64,000 nucleotides of DNA from an uncultured Porphyromonadaceae bacterium (GTDB lineage Bacteria > Bacteroidota > Bacteroidia > Bacteroidales > Muribaculaceae). Both the position numbers and the translations under genes were made by a program. The DNA lies in the NCBI GenBank assembly GCA_937921035.1, contig CALEUL010000039.1:16657-80656 (forward strand), written 5' to 3'. Positions 54,291 to 63,439 of the stretch are shown here, piece after piece; position 1 is the stretch's first letter; every line of letters starts with the position of its first letter. Under the pieces are notes generated by a model. That model ran no database searches and was not told where the DNA came from. It worked only from the letters and a program-made list of their open reading frames with translations.

Positions 54291-55145
54291 ATGAAGATAC
54301 GTTCCTTCCTTATCTGTTTTGCAGCCGTTGCGGCGTTCTCACTCTCCGCTGCCGACCTCTGCCACGGCACACCTGCCGCATCCGATACACCTGGCTCTGC
54401 TGTCAGCCCGGAACAAGTCTTTCCTGAGCGCAGATTCAGGATAATGAGCTATAACCTGCGTTTCGGCGAACGAGCTTCAATGGACGAACTGGCCGAAATA
54501 ATAAAGGCCGAGAATCCCGACTTTGTATCGCTGCAGGAAGTTGACGTCATGGCAGGACGTATAGCTGCTGGCAAGAACCGTGGACTCAACTACATAAACG
54601 AGCTGGCACAGAAAACAGGCATGTTCGGATATTTCGGACGCGCAATCGACTTTGCCGGCGGCTACTACGGAATAGGAATACTGTCGCGCATTCCTGCGAA
54701 AGACATCCAGACAGTACCACTCCCTAACCCAAAGAATGCCGAGGCGCGTGTTATGCTTAAAGGCACATTCCTTATCGACGGAAAGCAGCCGTTTGTATTC
54801 GCATCCACACATCTCGATTTCACGGACCTGAATACAACCGAACTACAGGCTCGATATCTCCTCCCAAGGCTAACCGCCGACGGAATACCCGCAATAATTG
54901 GCGGCGATTTCAACGCCACGCCTGCAGATGCCGCTGTACGCTTCATGGCCGAAAACGGAGCTGTATTGTCCGGCAGCAATCCTACATTCCCTTCCGACAG
55001 GCCCCGTTCCAAAATAGACCATCTGTTCGGATATCCGGACAATGCTTTCATCCTTGAAGAGACTCACGAAGGAGCCCCTGAAAAGAATGCCTCTTCCGAC
55101 CATCTGCCAATCATATCCACAGTTATTCTTAAATCCCAGAAATGA
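54291..55145 (+). CDS. Exported endonuclease/exonuclease/phosphatase (EEP) family hydrolase
   Basis: 284 residues with a signal peptide (MKIRSFLICFAAVAAFSLSAA). All EEP motifs are present: IMSYNLRFGE (Asn), SLQEVD (Glu), GGDFNATPAD (Asp/Asn) and SDHLPI (Asp/His). EEP enzymes are metal-dependent phosphodiesterases or phosphatases acting on nucleic acids, inositol phosphates or phospholipids. As an exported member inside a glycan locus it more likely removes a phosphate or phosphodiester decoration than acts on DNA. It is 7 bases after the previous gene, and its stop overlaps the alpha-galactosidase start by four bases. Confidence 0.88.
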   Translation: MKIRSFLICFAAVAAFSLSAADLCHGTPAASDTPGSAVSPEQVFPERRFRIMSYNLRFGERASMDELAEIIKAENPDFVSLQEVDVMAGRIAAGKNRGLNYINELAQKTGMFGYFGRAIDFAGGYYGIGILSRIPAKDIQTVPLPNPKNAEARVMLKGTFLIDGKQPFVFASTHLDFTDLNTTELQARYLLPRLTADGIPAIIGGDFNATPADAAVRFMAENGAVLSGSNPTFPSDRPRSKIDHLFGYPDNAFILEETHEGAPEKNASSDHLPIISTVILKSQK

Positions 55146-57337
55146 AAAAAACTATAACATCGTTCACGCTTGCAATCGCGCTGCCTCTGTCGGCTCAGGT
55201 TCATGTACAGTCAAAAAACCTCTCGCTGTTGCTCGACGCACAGCCCGGCAAAAAAATAGAATGTGTATACTTCGGTCCTGCCCTGCACAAAGGCGACATC
55301 CCATCGGTAATGAAATCGGAGAATCACGTGGACACCTACCCGGCATTCGGCATGACGCCGACTCAGGAATATGCGTTCGCTGCCACTCACGCCGACGGCA
55401 GCATGGCCACAGAAACGGTAGTGGAAAATGTGGAACAGACACGCGACGAAGCAGCCGGCAGCACTCTAACAAGAGTAAAGCTTAAGGACAAGATCTATCC
55501 CTTTTTCGTCGACGTATGCTATCTCACGTACGACGACAGCGATGTTATCGAGACCTGGACAGAATTCAGCCACAGCGAGAGCAAACCCGTTACCCTCACA
55601 AGATTCGCATCCGGCTATCTGCCCGTACGCCGTGGCAACACATGGATCAGCCACTTCACGGGCAACTGGGGAAACGAATGTCAGCTGATACAGGAACCTG
55701 TTACACCCGGAATCAAAAAAATTACCAACCCCGACGGTGTGCGTAACGGCCACAACGCACATGCCGAAGTAATGTTCTCGCTCGACGGCAAACCCGACGA
55801 ACGCTGCGGACGCACTATTGGCGCCGCTCTGTGCTACACCGGTAACTACGATGTTACCGTAAACACCGACGGAACAAACTATATCAAATTCTTTGCCGGA
55901 ATAGACCCCGCAAACTCGGCATATACCCTCCGGAAAGGTGAAAACTTCACCACTCCGGTGCTCGCTTTCACATACAGCGACCGTGGCACATCTGGCGTAA
56001 GCCGCAACTTCCATAAATGGGGACGCCAGCACAAAATGATTCATGGCGACAAAGAGCGGAAAGTACTCCTGAACAGCTGGGAAGGTATATATTTCGATAT
56101 AAACGAACCCGTCCTTAAAGATATGATGCACGACATCGCCGACATGGGTGGTGAGCTTTTCGTGCTCGACGACGGATGGTTCGGCGACAAATATCCCCGC
56201 GACAACGACAAACAGGGACTCGGCGACTGGATGATAGACCGACGCAAACTGCCAAACGGAATCGGAAATCTTATCAAGACCGCCGACAGCCTCGGAATAA
56301 AATTCGGAATTTGGATCGAACCGGAGATGGTCAACGAAAAAAGCGAACTCTACGCCAGACATCCCGACTGGGTTATCAAGGCTCCCGGACGAGACATCGT
56401 GTACGGACGAGGCGGTGGTCAGATGGTGCTCGACCTGGGCAACCCTGCCGTTCAGGACCATGTTTTCGCTGTCTTCGACAATCTGTTGTCTGAATATCCC
56501 GATATCGACTATATCAAATGGGACGCCAACATGTCGGTACGTAACTTCGGCTCGCAGTACCACGACGCGGCGCATCAGAGCCGCCTGTACATCGACTATC
56601 ACCGCGGGCTGGAGAATGTATGGAAACGCATACGCGCCAAATATCCCGACGTAACCATACAGGCTTGCGCGGGTGGTGGAGGACGCGTCAGCTGGGGCGT
56701 AATGCCTTACTTCGACGAGTTCTGGGTAAGCGACAACACCGACCCCATCCAGCGAATATACATGCAGTGGGGAACAAGCTACTTCTTCCCTGCTATGGCT
56801 ATGGCTCAGCATATCTCGGCTTCCCCATGCCACGCAACATATCGCACATCGCCATTCAAATACCGCGTGGACGTTGCAATGAGCGGACGTCTCGGCATTG
56901 AACTGCAACCGAAACAGATGACGGATTCCGAACGGGAATTCTGCAAAAAGGCAATTGAGACATACAAACAGATACGCCCAATTGTACAGCTCGGCGAACA
57001 GTACCGCCTGCACTCACCTTTCGATAAAGACGGAATTGCGGCCCTTATGTACGTGGACGAACCCAAGGACCACGCAGTATTCTTCTGGTACAAGACAGAA
57101 TACATGCACGCTCACCGCTATCCTCGTGTACCGATGGACGGCCTCGATCCCGACAGAATGTACCGCATAACCGAACTCAACAGAATTGACACGAAACCCC
57201 TGAGTTGCGAAGGAAAGGAATACTCCGGAGCCTATCTGATGGCAAACGGACTCGACTTCCCCGACCGCCATGTCCTCGACGCCGAAAATCACACCGATTT
57301 CCAGTCTCGCATTCTGCGACTCGATGCCGTGAACTGA
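55142..57337 (+). CDS. Exported alpha-galactosidase, GH36
   Basis: 731 residues with a signal peptide (MKKTITSFTLAIALPLSAQ). The N-terminal beta-supersandwich (~20-290) is followed by the barrel with FVLDDGWFGD (~337-347), GIWIEPEMV, nucleophile Asp461 in IKWDAN, CAGGGGR, and acid/base Asp531 in VSDNTDP. This set is diagnostic of GH36 alpha-galactosidases, which remove terminal alpha-linked galactose. It is the last gene before a terminator, and is translationally coupled to the EEP gene. It gives the clearest substrate clue for the locus: an alpha-galactosylated glycan or glycolipid. Confidence 0.93.
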   Translation: MKKTITSFTLAIALPLSAQVHVQSKNLSLLLDAQPGKKIECVYFGPALHKGDIPSVMKSENHVDTYPAFGMTPTQEYAFAATHADGSMATETVVENVEQTRDEAAGSTLTRVKLKDKIYPFFVDVCYLTYDDSDVIETWTEFSHSESKPVTLTRFASGYLPVRRGNTWISHFTGNWGNECQLIQEPVTPGIKKITNPDGVRNGHNAHAEVMFSLDGKPDERCGRTIGAALCYTGNYDVTVNTDGTNYIKFFAGIDPANSAYTLRKGENFTTPVLAFTYSDRGTSGVSRNFHKWGRQHKMIHGDKERKVLLNSWEGIYFDINEPVLKDMMHDIADMGGELFVLDDGWFGDKYPRDNDKQGLGDWMIDRRKLPNGIGNLIKTADSLGIKFGIWIEPEMVNEKSELYARHPDWVIKAPGRDIVYGRGGGQMVLDLGNPAVQDHVFAVFDNLLSEYPDIDYIKWDANMSVRNFGSQYHDAAHQSRLYIDYHRGLENVWKRIRAKYPDVTIQACAGGGGRVSWGVMPYFDEFWVSDNTDPIQRIYMQWGTSYFFPAMAMAQHISASPCHATYRTSPFKYRVDVAMSGRLGIELQPKQMTDSEREFCKKAIETYKQIRPIVQLGEQYRLHSPFDKDGIAALMYVDEPKDHAVFFWYKTEYMHAHRYPRVPMDGLDPDRMYRITELNRIDTKPLSCEGKEYSGAYLMANGLDFPDRHVLDAENHTDFQSRILRLDAVN

Positions 57338-57368
57338 CACACCGGAAAGAATAACCCGCATATAGCCC

Positions 57369-57400
57369 GCAGGACCGATGGCTCAGCCCATCGGTCCTGC
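57369..57400 (+). terminator. Terminator of the 37.9-57.3 kb locus
   Basis: 13-bp perfect stem GCAGGACCGATGG (57369-57381) with its complement at 57388-57400, 6-base loop, followed by TTCCGTCTTC. Confidence 0.75.
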
Positions 57401-57470
57401 TTCCGTCTTCAGTCGGCATTTTTGGTATGTTTTACCGAAATATTGTGAAGAAACTTCCATTTTTTATTAA

Positions 57471-57478
57471 TAATTTTG
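57471..57478 (+). promoter_or_regulatory. -7 element of the DUF362 gene
   Basis: TAATTTTG matches TAnnTTTG, about 27 bases before ATG 57505. The expected TTG 20 bases upstream is absent; a TTG lies 25 bases upstream (57443-57445). It argues against the start at 57427. Confidence 0.45.
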
Positions 57479-57504
57479 CATACGAAAAATTATATCTGAA
57501 CGCT

Positions 57505-58518
57505 ATGAGAATTAAAGCATTACCAATCGCAGCTCTGTCGCTGCTCCTTATGGGATCTGCTTGCGCCAAGTCGCAGGCATCAAACGAAGAAAACGCCTCT
57601 GCGGAGACTTCCGCCGACACCGTAGAAACAGCAAAAGTATATTTCACCTCCGACATTTCTCCCGAAGGCCTCCTAAAGGTATACAAAGCCCTTGGTGTAA
57701 ATCCCGAAGGAAAAGTGGCCGTAAAGATTTCCACTGGCGAATCGAAAGAATCGAATCAGCTAAGCCCGGAACTTATTGCTCCGCTTGTACGCGAAGTTAA
57801 CGGTACGTTAGTGGAATGCAACACCGCATACAACGGTAGCCGTCGGCACACTGCCGACCACCTGCGCACAATTCATGAACACGGCTACGACAGCATCGCC
57901 GTTGTAGACATTATGGACGCCGAAGGCGAAATCGACATTCCCGTGAACGACAGCACTCACATCCACTTCGACCGTGTGGGCAAGAATCTCGCCAACTACG
58001 ACTTCCTGATCAATCTGGCTCACTTCAAGGGTCACGCGATGGGCGGTTTCGGCGGCGTTCTAAAAAACCAGAGCATAGGAATCGCCAGCTCCGACGGCAA
58101 AGCATACATCCATACCGCCGGTGTCCACGACAAAGCAGAGGACACTTTCGATAACCCAAAAGGACAGGACGCTTTCATCGAATCTATGGCCGCTGCTGCT
58201 CAGGCAGTACACAACTACTTCGGCGGAAAGGTGCTGTATATCGACGTGATGAATAACATGTCGGTCGACTGCGACTGCAACGGCCATCCCGAAAAACCGA
58301 TGATCAAGGACATGGGTATTCTTGCTTCCACAGATCCCGTGGCGCTCGACAAAGCATGCCTCGACCTCGTGTTCAACCACCAGTCCACTCCTGGCGATGA
58401 CAGCGCACCTCTTATCGAGCGCATCGAAACACGCCACGGCACACACATCATTCCCTACGCCGAGAAAATCGGTCTGGGCTCTACAAATTACGAACTGATA
58501 GACATCGACAAGAAGTAA
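57505..58518 (+). CDS. DUF362 domain lipoprotein
   Basis: 337 residues from ATG 57505. The N-terminus MRIKALPIAALSLLLMGSAC has a lipobox with Cys20. The DUF362 domain covers ~50-320 with KVAVKISTGE, HFKGHAMGGFGGVLKN (~182-197) and CDCNGHPEKP (~256-265, two Cys). DUF362 proteins are often linked to iron-sulfur proteins, but no ferredoxin-like 4-Cys cluster is visible here. Exported lipoprotein DUF362 members seem specific to Bacteroidetes; role unknown. Seven bases before a TonB-dependent receptor gene, so the pair probably handles one ligand, perhaps a metal complex. Confidence 0.8.
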   Translation: MRIKALPIAALSLLLMGSACAKSQASNEENASAETSADTVETAKVYFTSDISPEGLLKVYKALGVNPEGKVAVKISTGESKESNQLSPELIAPLVREVNGTLVECNTAYNGSRRHTADHLRTIHEHGYDSIAVVDIMDAEGEIDIPVNDSTHIHFDRVGKNLANYDFLINLAHFKGHAMGGFGGVLKNQSIGIASSDGKAYIHTAGVHDKAEDTFDNPKGQDAFIESMAAAAQAVHNYFGGKVLYIDVMNNMSVDCDCNGHPEKPMIKDMGILASTDPVALDKACLDLVFNHQSTPGDDSAPLIERIETRHGTHIIPYAEKIGLGSTNYELIDIDKK

Positions 58519-58525
58519 AAGGCCG

Positions 58526-60376
58526 ATGAAATACCTTGTACTCGCAATAATTGGTGCGTCAACAGCCGGCACTGCATCCGCCTCCACTGCGTTTTCCGAT
58601 ACAATAAACACTCTTCGCGAGGTTGTTGTAACCGGAACAAACCACGGGGAGTCGCGGAACCTGCTGCCATACACCGTCAGCGTGGTCGGCGACCGACAGC
58701 TCCAGGAAAGCAGCCGTCCGCAACTGCTGTCAACGCTCTCGGGCATGGTTCCAAGCCTTTTTGTTACGCAACGAGGTATTTTCGGCTTCGGTGTAAGCAA
58801 CGGCGGCGCCGGCCACATCAAACTGCGCGGCGTCGGAGGCGACCGCGCAAGCGGCGTGCTCATGATGGTGGACGGACAGCCACAGTTCGCCGGTATCTAC
58901 TCGCACCAGATCTCCGATTTCTACAGCAAGGATTACGTTGAGCGCGTAGAGGTGCTCCGAGGTCCCGGTTCGGTCCTTTATGGCTCCAACGCAATGGCCG
59001 GTGCTATAAACGTTATCACCCGAAAGGCGCCGGACGGAGTTAGGACCACACTGCAAAGCCAGTATGGTTCGTACAACACCTGGCTGTCCACGGCCACTAA
59101 TACCGTGCGTGCCGGCAAATTCTCGTCTTTGGTATCGCTAAGCTATAACCGTACCGACGGAAACATCAAGGGCATGGACTTCAAACAGGCCGACGGCTAC
59201 GCCAAGGCAAGCTACGACTTCAGCAAACACTGGACAGCCGCCGTGGATTATACCCTTATGAATTTTCGCGGCAACGACCCAGTCTACCCTACCCTCTCGA
59301 ATCCCGAAAGTTCCGACGTATACCACCAGAACGTTACCCGTGGCGAAACATCGCTGACAGTTACCGACAGCTACGGCACCACATCGGGCGCTGCTCGCGT
59401 GTACTACAGCTACGGCAACCATTATGTCGACGACCCGCGCCACTTCCACAGCACCGACGACCGTTTCGGCGTCATTCTCTATCAGAATTTCCGCCCGTGG
59501 CAAGGATCTACAGCAACGATAGGCTTCGACTTCGACGTCTACGGCGGCCGCATCCCAATGTCGGGAAACACTGCGCATAAGCCCGGCTCGTTGTCCACTA
59601 TGGACCACAAGAAGATTGTAGAATACTCGCCGTACATAACGCTTTCGCAGATGCTGTTCGCCGACCGCCTTAGCCTCAGTGCTGGCCTGCGTATAGCCAA
59701 CAGCGACAAATTCGATACCCAGTGGGTGCCACAGTTCGGCTTCTCGGTCAATCCCGGCCTCGGATGGACCGTGAAAGGCAACCTCGCTATGGGCTACCGC
59801 AATCCGTCGTTCCGCGAGTTGTACCTCTACCGCATGGCAAACCCCGACCTGAATCCTGAGAAAATGATGAACTACGAACTCTCCGTCAGCCGCTCGTTCT
59901 CTCGCCTTCTCACCGCAGAGCTTACCGCATACTACAGCCGCGGCAGCGATATGATTCAGGTTCTGGACCAGAAAAACCAGAATACCGGCCGATTCATCAA
60001 CAAAGGCATAGAGCTCACGCTGCACAGCAATCCGTTGGATAATCTTTGGCTCAATGCCTCCTACAGCCTGCTGCACACGTCGCTCGACAACCTTGCCGGC
60101 GCACCACGGAACCAGTACTTTCTCGGTGCTGAATGGCGTCCCCTCACGTGGCTCGACATCACAGCTGATGTAAAGGGCGTTGCGGGCCTGTATGTTTCCG
60201 ATGGCATCGACCGACAGAACTACGCGCTGCTGCACATAAAGGCAAGTTTCGACGTATGCCAATACCTAACCCTGTTTGTCGACGCCGACAACCTTACCGA
60301 CGCACGCTATACAATAAACCGCGGCTATACAATGCCCGGCATAACAGCTCTCGGAGGCTTCCGTCTCAGTTTCTGA
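58526..60376 (+). CDS. TonB-dependent receptor (short, BtuB/FepA-like)
   Basis: 616 residues with a signal peptide. TonB box-like LREVVVTGTN at ~30-40, plug domain with LLSTLSGMVPSLFVTQRG, IKLRGVGGDRASGVLMMVDG and VERVEVLRGPGSVLYGSNAMAGAINVITRK, then a barrel ending in GGFRLSF. It lacks the N-terminal carboxypeptidase-like domain and SusD partner of SusC types, and its size fits metal-siderophore, haem or cobalamin receptors. It follows the DUF362 lipoprotein at 7 bases and is followed by a terminator. The ligand cannot be named from sequence. Confidence 0.9.
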   Translation: MKYLVLAIIGASTAGTASASTAFSDTINTLREVVVTGTNHGESRNLLPYTVSVVGDRQLQESSRPQLLSTLSGMVPSLFVTQRGIFGFGVSNGGAGHIKLRGVGGDRASGVLMMVDGQPQFAGIYSHQISDFYSKDYVERVEVLRGPGSVLYGSNAMAGAINVITRKAPDGVRTTLQSQYGSYNTWLSTATNTVRAGKFSSLVSLSYNRTDGNIKGMDFKQADGYAKASYDFSKHWTAAVDYTLMNFRGNDPVYPTLSNPESSDVYHQNVTRGETSLTVTDSYGTTSGAARVYYSYGNHYVDDPRHFHSTDDRFGVILYQNFRPWQGSTATIGFDFDVYGGRIPMSGNTAHKPGSLSTMDHKKIVEYSPYITLSQMLFADRLSLSAGLRIANSDKFDTQWVPQFGFSVNPGLGWTVKGNLAMGYRNPSFRELYLYRMANPDLNPEKMMNYELSVSRSFSRLLTAELTAYYSRGSDMIQVLDQKNQNTGRFINKGIELTLHSNPLDNLWLNASYSLLHTSLDNLAGAPRNQYFLGAEWRPLTWLDITADVKGVAGLYVSDGIDRQNYALLHIKASFDVCQYLTLFVDADNLTDARYTINRGYTMPGITALGGFRLSF

Positions 60377-60395
60377 CATTATCCCTCCAGCATAC

Positions 60396-60430
60396 AAAAC
60401 TCCGGCGCCTACGCACCGGAGTTTTCTTTT
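60396..60430 (+). terminator. Terminator of the DUF362-receptor operon
   Basis: 10-bp stem AAAACTCCGG (60396-60405) / CCGGAGTTTT (60416-60425), 10-base loop, then CTTTT. Confidence 0.85.
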
Positions 60431-60446
60431 ACAATGCGTAAATCTT

Positions 60447-60478
60447 TTTGCAGTTTTGGGTGAAATTTATTAACTTTG
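60447..60478 (+). promoter_or_regulatory. Promoter of the GH13 amylase gene
   Basis: -33 TTG (60448-60450), 20-base spacer, -7 TAACTTTG (60471-60478); leader about 36 bases. Confidence 0.75.
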
Positions 60479-60520
60479 CGTATATCTTGAAAAACTGAAC
60501 CACAATCATACTTACTTACG

Positions 60521-63364
60521 ATGAAATTCTTTGCACACTTTCTTTTGGGGAGCGCCCTGGCGTTCTCGACCCTTACTGCATCGGCGGCCACTTTTGTAGG
60601 CGAGCGTTCCGATTTCCGCGACGAGACCATATATTTTGCCATGACCACACGTTTCTACGACGGCGACCCCTCCAACAACGTCTGCGGCTGGGACCATCAG
60701 GACGTGCAGATTGCCAACGGCGACCCCGACTGGCGAGGCGATTTCAAGGGCCTTATTGATAAGCTCGACTACATCAAAGCGCTGGGTTTCACCGCTGTAT
60801 GGATTACTCCCGTAGTGCAGAACTGCTCCGGCACCGACTTCCACGGATATCACGCAATGGACTTCTCCAAAGTAGATCTCCGCTACGAAAGCCGCAAGGA
60901 ATGGGGCGCCGAACAGGACGTAAAATTCCAGGACCTGATAGACGCAGCTCATGCACGCGGCATGAAGATTGTACTGGATATTGTGCTGAACCACACCGGA
61001 AACTTCGGCGAGACGCATTTCGCACATCTGTTCACCCGAAGCCAGGATATACGCAACCAGGCCAACCCGAAAAATGCCATCAGGCCCAACTACGACAAAC
61101 TCCCGGCCGACTACAACAGCCTCGACGGCAACGCACAGTACCAGGCCCGATTCCCCTACCTAAAAAATTCTGACGGCACCAACAAAGATTCGCACAACTA
61201 CTGGCACCACGTAGGCACAGGCTGGAACTGGGACTACCCAAACCGCTGGTGGGGACAGATTGCCGGCGACTGCGTGGACCTGAACACAGAAAATCCCGCC
61301 GTGGCCGAATACCTGGTGGAATGCTACGGAGAATTCATCAAGATGGGTGTAGACGGCTTCCGTATAGATACCACCGGGCATATCTCGCGCCTCACGTTCA
61401 ACACATCATTCATTCCGCAGTTTCTTGCCCTGGGTGAACAGTACAAAGACAAACGCCCCGGTGGCACGCCATTCTTCATGTTCGGCGAATGCTGCGCCCG
61501 CTACAGCGAAGTTACATACCGCAACCAGCCCAACCTGTCGAGCTATTTCTACACATGGAAATCGCCGCAGGACCTTGTGAACCAATGGAACCGCGACGCC
61601 TCGTTCTGGGACAACATTTACATTAAAGAAGGTGATGACGACGGGCGCTACGGCAACATGGCGCTCTGCGAGCAGGAACCATCGGTAACACGCACCTCGG
61701 ATAATGTATTCATGAAAAACGGCGAGTGGCACGAGCCTGACTACAGCGACTACTCCGGCTTTTCGATTATCGACTTTCCGATGCACTACAACTTCAACAA
61801 CGCCGGAGCTGCGGTAAACATCGCCAAAAGCGGCGACAAATATTACAACGACGCCTCATTCAACGTTGTATACGTAGATTCGCACGACTACTGCCCAGGC
61901 CCCAACGACGGCACACGATTCAACGGCGGCACAGCCCAATGGGCCGAAAACCTGTCGCTGATGTTCACGTTCCGCGGAATCCCATGTATATACTACGGTT
62001 CCGAGGTAGAGTTCAAGAAAGGCATGAAAGTTGATGCCGGCGGCACATCGAATCCAGTAAAAGACTCGGGCCGAGCATACTACGGTAATTACCTTGAAGG
62101 AAACGTAGAGGCTTCGGACTTCGGCGAATATACCGCCGACGGGAACGTTGCCACCACACTCGGCGGCGACCTTGCCCAGCACATAATCATGCTAAACAAA
62201 ATACGCGCTGCTGTTCCTGCACTGCGCAAAGGACAATACACGTTCGACGGCTGCCGCGCCGACGGAAACGGATATGCCTTCCGTCGCGCATACCGCGACA
62301 GCTACGCGCTCGTTGCCGTTAATGGCGGAGCCACATTCTCCAACGTTCCCGAAGGCACCTACACCGATATCGTTACCGGCGCCACATATACCGGAGGTGG
62401 CTCTATAACCGTAAAGGCTCCGTCGACAAAAGGTCAGCTGCGTGTACTCGTAAAAGACTGGACAGGCGGCAAGCTTGCCGAAGACGGTAAATTTATTTAT
62501 ACCGACAAACCTGTTGCCAAGGGCGGTAATCCCTCGTTCCCCGACGTACCCGCCAGCCGCTTCTACACCGCCGACGACGCCATCGACGATGCCGCCGTAA
62601 TCCTTTCACCTGCCGGAGGATCGTTCACAACACCCCAGCTTACCGTAACCGCCTCGCTCAACACCTCGGCTGTATCTGGATGGTATCGAATTGCCGACGG
62701 AGCCGAAACAGCGATAGAAAAAGAATCGCCGGCAGTATTCACAATCGGCGCAGACATGAATTTCAACGAAACCGTAACTGTACAATGGAGCGCTACCGAC
62801 GAAAACGGAAACACATACACAGGAAACGCCACATACCGCAAAGCCGATCCCAACGCCTCCATCACAATATTTGTGAAAGGCAAAAACGGCGCCGACATTT
62901 CCGGCACCAACCTCTACGCCTGGGGGAAAGACAGAAACGGCTCATCCATCGAGCCATGCGGAAAATGGCCCGGAACAGCGCTGAAAACCATCACCACCGT
63001 AGATGGCGAAGAATTCTACTGCCACACATTCACCGATATGGATGCCGTAAACATAATCTTCAACAAGAACGGCAGCCAGACCCGCGACATAGTCAACGTC
63101 TGCACAAACACTTATTATGAATACGACGGAGCCTCGGATGCGGCCGAAATACAGATGTCGGGGATCACCCCAACACAAACGTCGTCCTTGCGTGCCCTCG
63201 TACTCGGCGGAGTCCTTCATATAATTTCGGATATCGAAGCCGATGTCGATATTTACAATCTAACAGGCATCGCCCGCCGCATTCATATATCGCCCGGAAT
63301 AACTGCAGTCAAAGACCTCCACGGATTCCACATTATCCTGGAAAAAAAGATAATGCTTCCGTAA
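60521..63364 (+). CDS. Exported alpha-amylase, GH13, with probable starch-binding module
   Basis: 947 residues with a signal peptide (1-22). GH13 catalytic regions are intact: Asp153 and His158 in LDIVLNH, nucleophile Asp283 in GFRID, acid/base Glu323 in MFGE, and Asp456 in DSHD. Residues ~685-790 form two beta domains (chitobiase-like FTTPQLTVTASLNTS; then ITIFVKGKNGADISGTNLYAWG with KWPGTALKTI, ~785-880), the second resembling CBM26-type starch-binding modules. The last ~60 residues resemble a degenerate sorting-type tail. It cleaves alpha-1,4 glucans at the surface or in the periplasm. It stands alone with its own promoter and terminator. Confidence 0.9.
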   Translation: MKFFAHFLLGSALAFSTLTASAATFVGERSDFRDETIYFAMTTRFYDGDPSNNVCGWDHQDVQIANGDPDWRGDFKGLIDKLDYIKALGFTAVWITPVVQNCSGTDFHGYHAMDFSKVDLRYESRKEWGAEQDVKFQDLIDAAHARGMKIVLDIVLNHTGNFGETHFAHLFTRSQDIRNQANPKNAIRPNYDKLPADYNSLDGNAQYQARFPYLKNSDGTNKDSHNYWHHVGTGWNWDYPNRWWGQIAGDCVDLNTENPAVAEYLVECYGEFIKMGVDGFRIDTTGHISRLTFNTSFIPQFLALGEQYKDKRPGGTPFFMFGECCARYSEVTYRNQPNLSSYFYTWKSPQDLVNQWNRDASFWDNIYIKEGDDDGRYGNMALCEQEPSVTRTSDNVFMKNGEWHEPDYSDYSGFSIIDFPMHYNFNNAGAAVNIAKSGDKYYNDASFNVVYVDSHDYCPGPNDGTRFNGGTAQWAENLSLMFTFRGIPCIYYGSEVEFKKGMKVDAGGTSNPVKDSGRAYYGNYLEGNVEASDFGEYTADGNVATTLGGDLAQHIIMLNKIRAAVPALRKGQYTFDGCRADGNGYAFRRAYRDSYALVAVNGGATFSNVPEGTYTDIVTGATYTGGGSITVKAPSTKGQLRVLVKDWTGGKLAEDGKFIYTDKPVAKGGNPSFPDVPASRFYTADDAIDDAAVILSPAGGSFTTPQLTVTASLNTSAVSGWYRIADGAETAIEKESPAVFTIGADMNFNETVTVQWSATDENGNTYTGNATYRKADPNASITIFVKGKNGADISGTNLYAWGKDRNGSSIEPCGKWPGTALKTITTVDGEEFYCHTFTDMDAVNIIFNKNGSQTRDIVNVCTNTYYEYDGASDAAEIQMSGITPTQTSSLRALVLGGVLHIISDIEADVDIYNLTGIARRIHISPGITAVKDLHGFHIILEKKIMLP

Positions 63365-63382
63365 CCGCCATACACAAAACAT

Positions 63383-63420
63383 ACCGCGCCGCAGAACTCT
63401 GATATTCTACGGCGCGGTTC
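63383..63420. terminator. Bidirectional terminator between GH13 and META genes
   Basis: Stem ACCGCGCCG (63383-63391) / CGGCGCGGT (63410-63418), extendable inward by AGAA/TTCT after a one-base mismatch. T-rich on the plus side (TTCTGTTTT). Confidence 0.8.
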
Positions 63421-63439
63421 TGTTTTACCATTAAAGAAA

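Noticed and set aside
55326..55331. CACGTG words as possible parS centres (also near 19729, 28234 and 53407)
   Set aside because: The flanks do not match the TGTTTC/GAAACA arms of parS; they lie inside genes and look coincidental.
55466..57013. 515-codon open frame on the minus strand
   Set aside because: Antisense to the GH36 gene, whose catalytic motifs are all intact; no recognisable domain in the antisense product.
59138..60262. 374-codon open frame on the minus strand
   Set aside because: Antisense to the TonB-dependent receptor gene; composition typical of a shadow frame.
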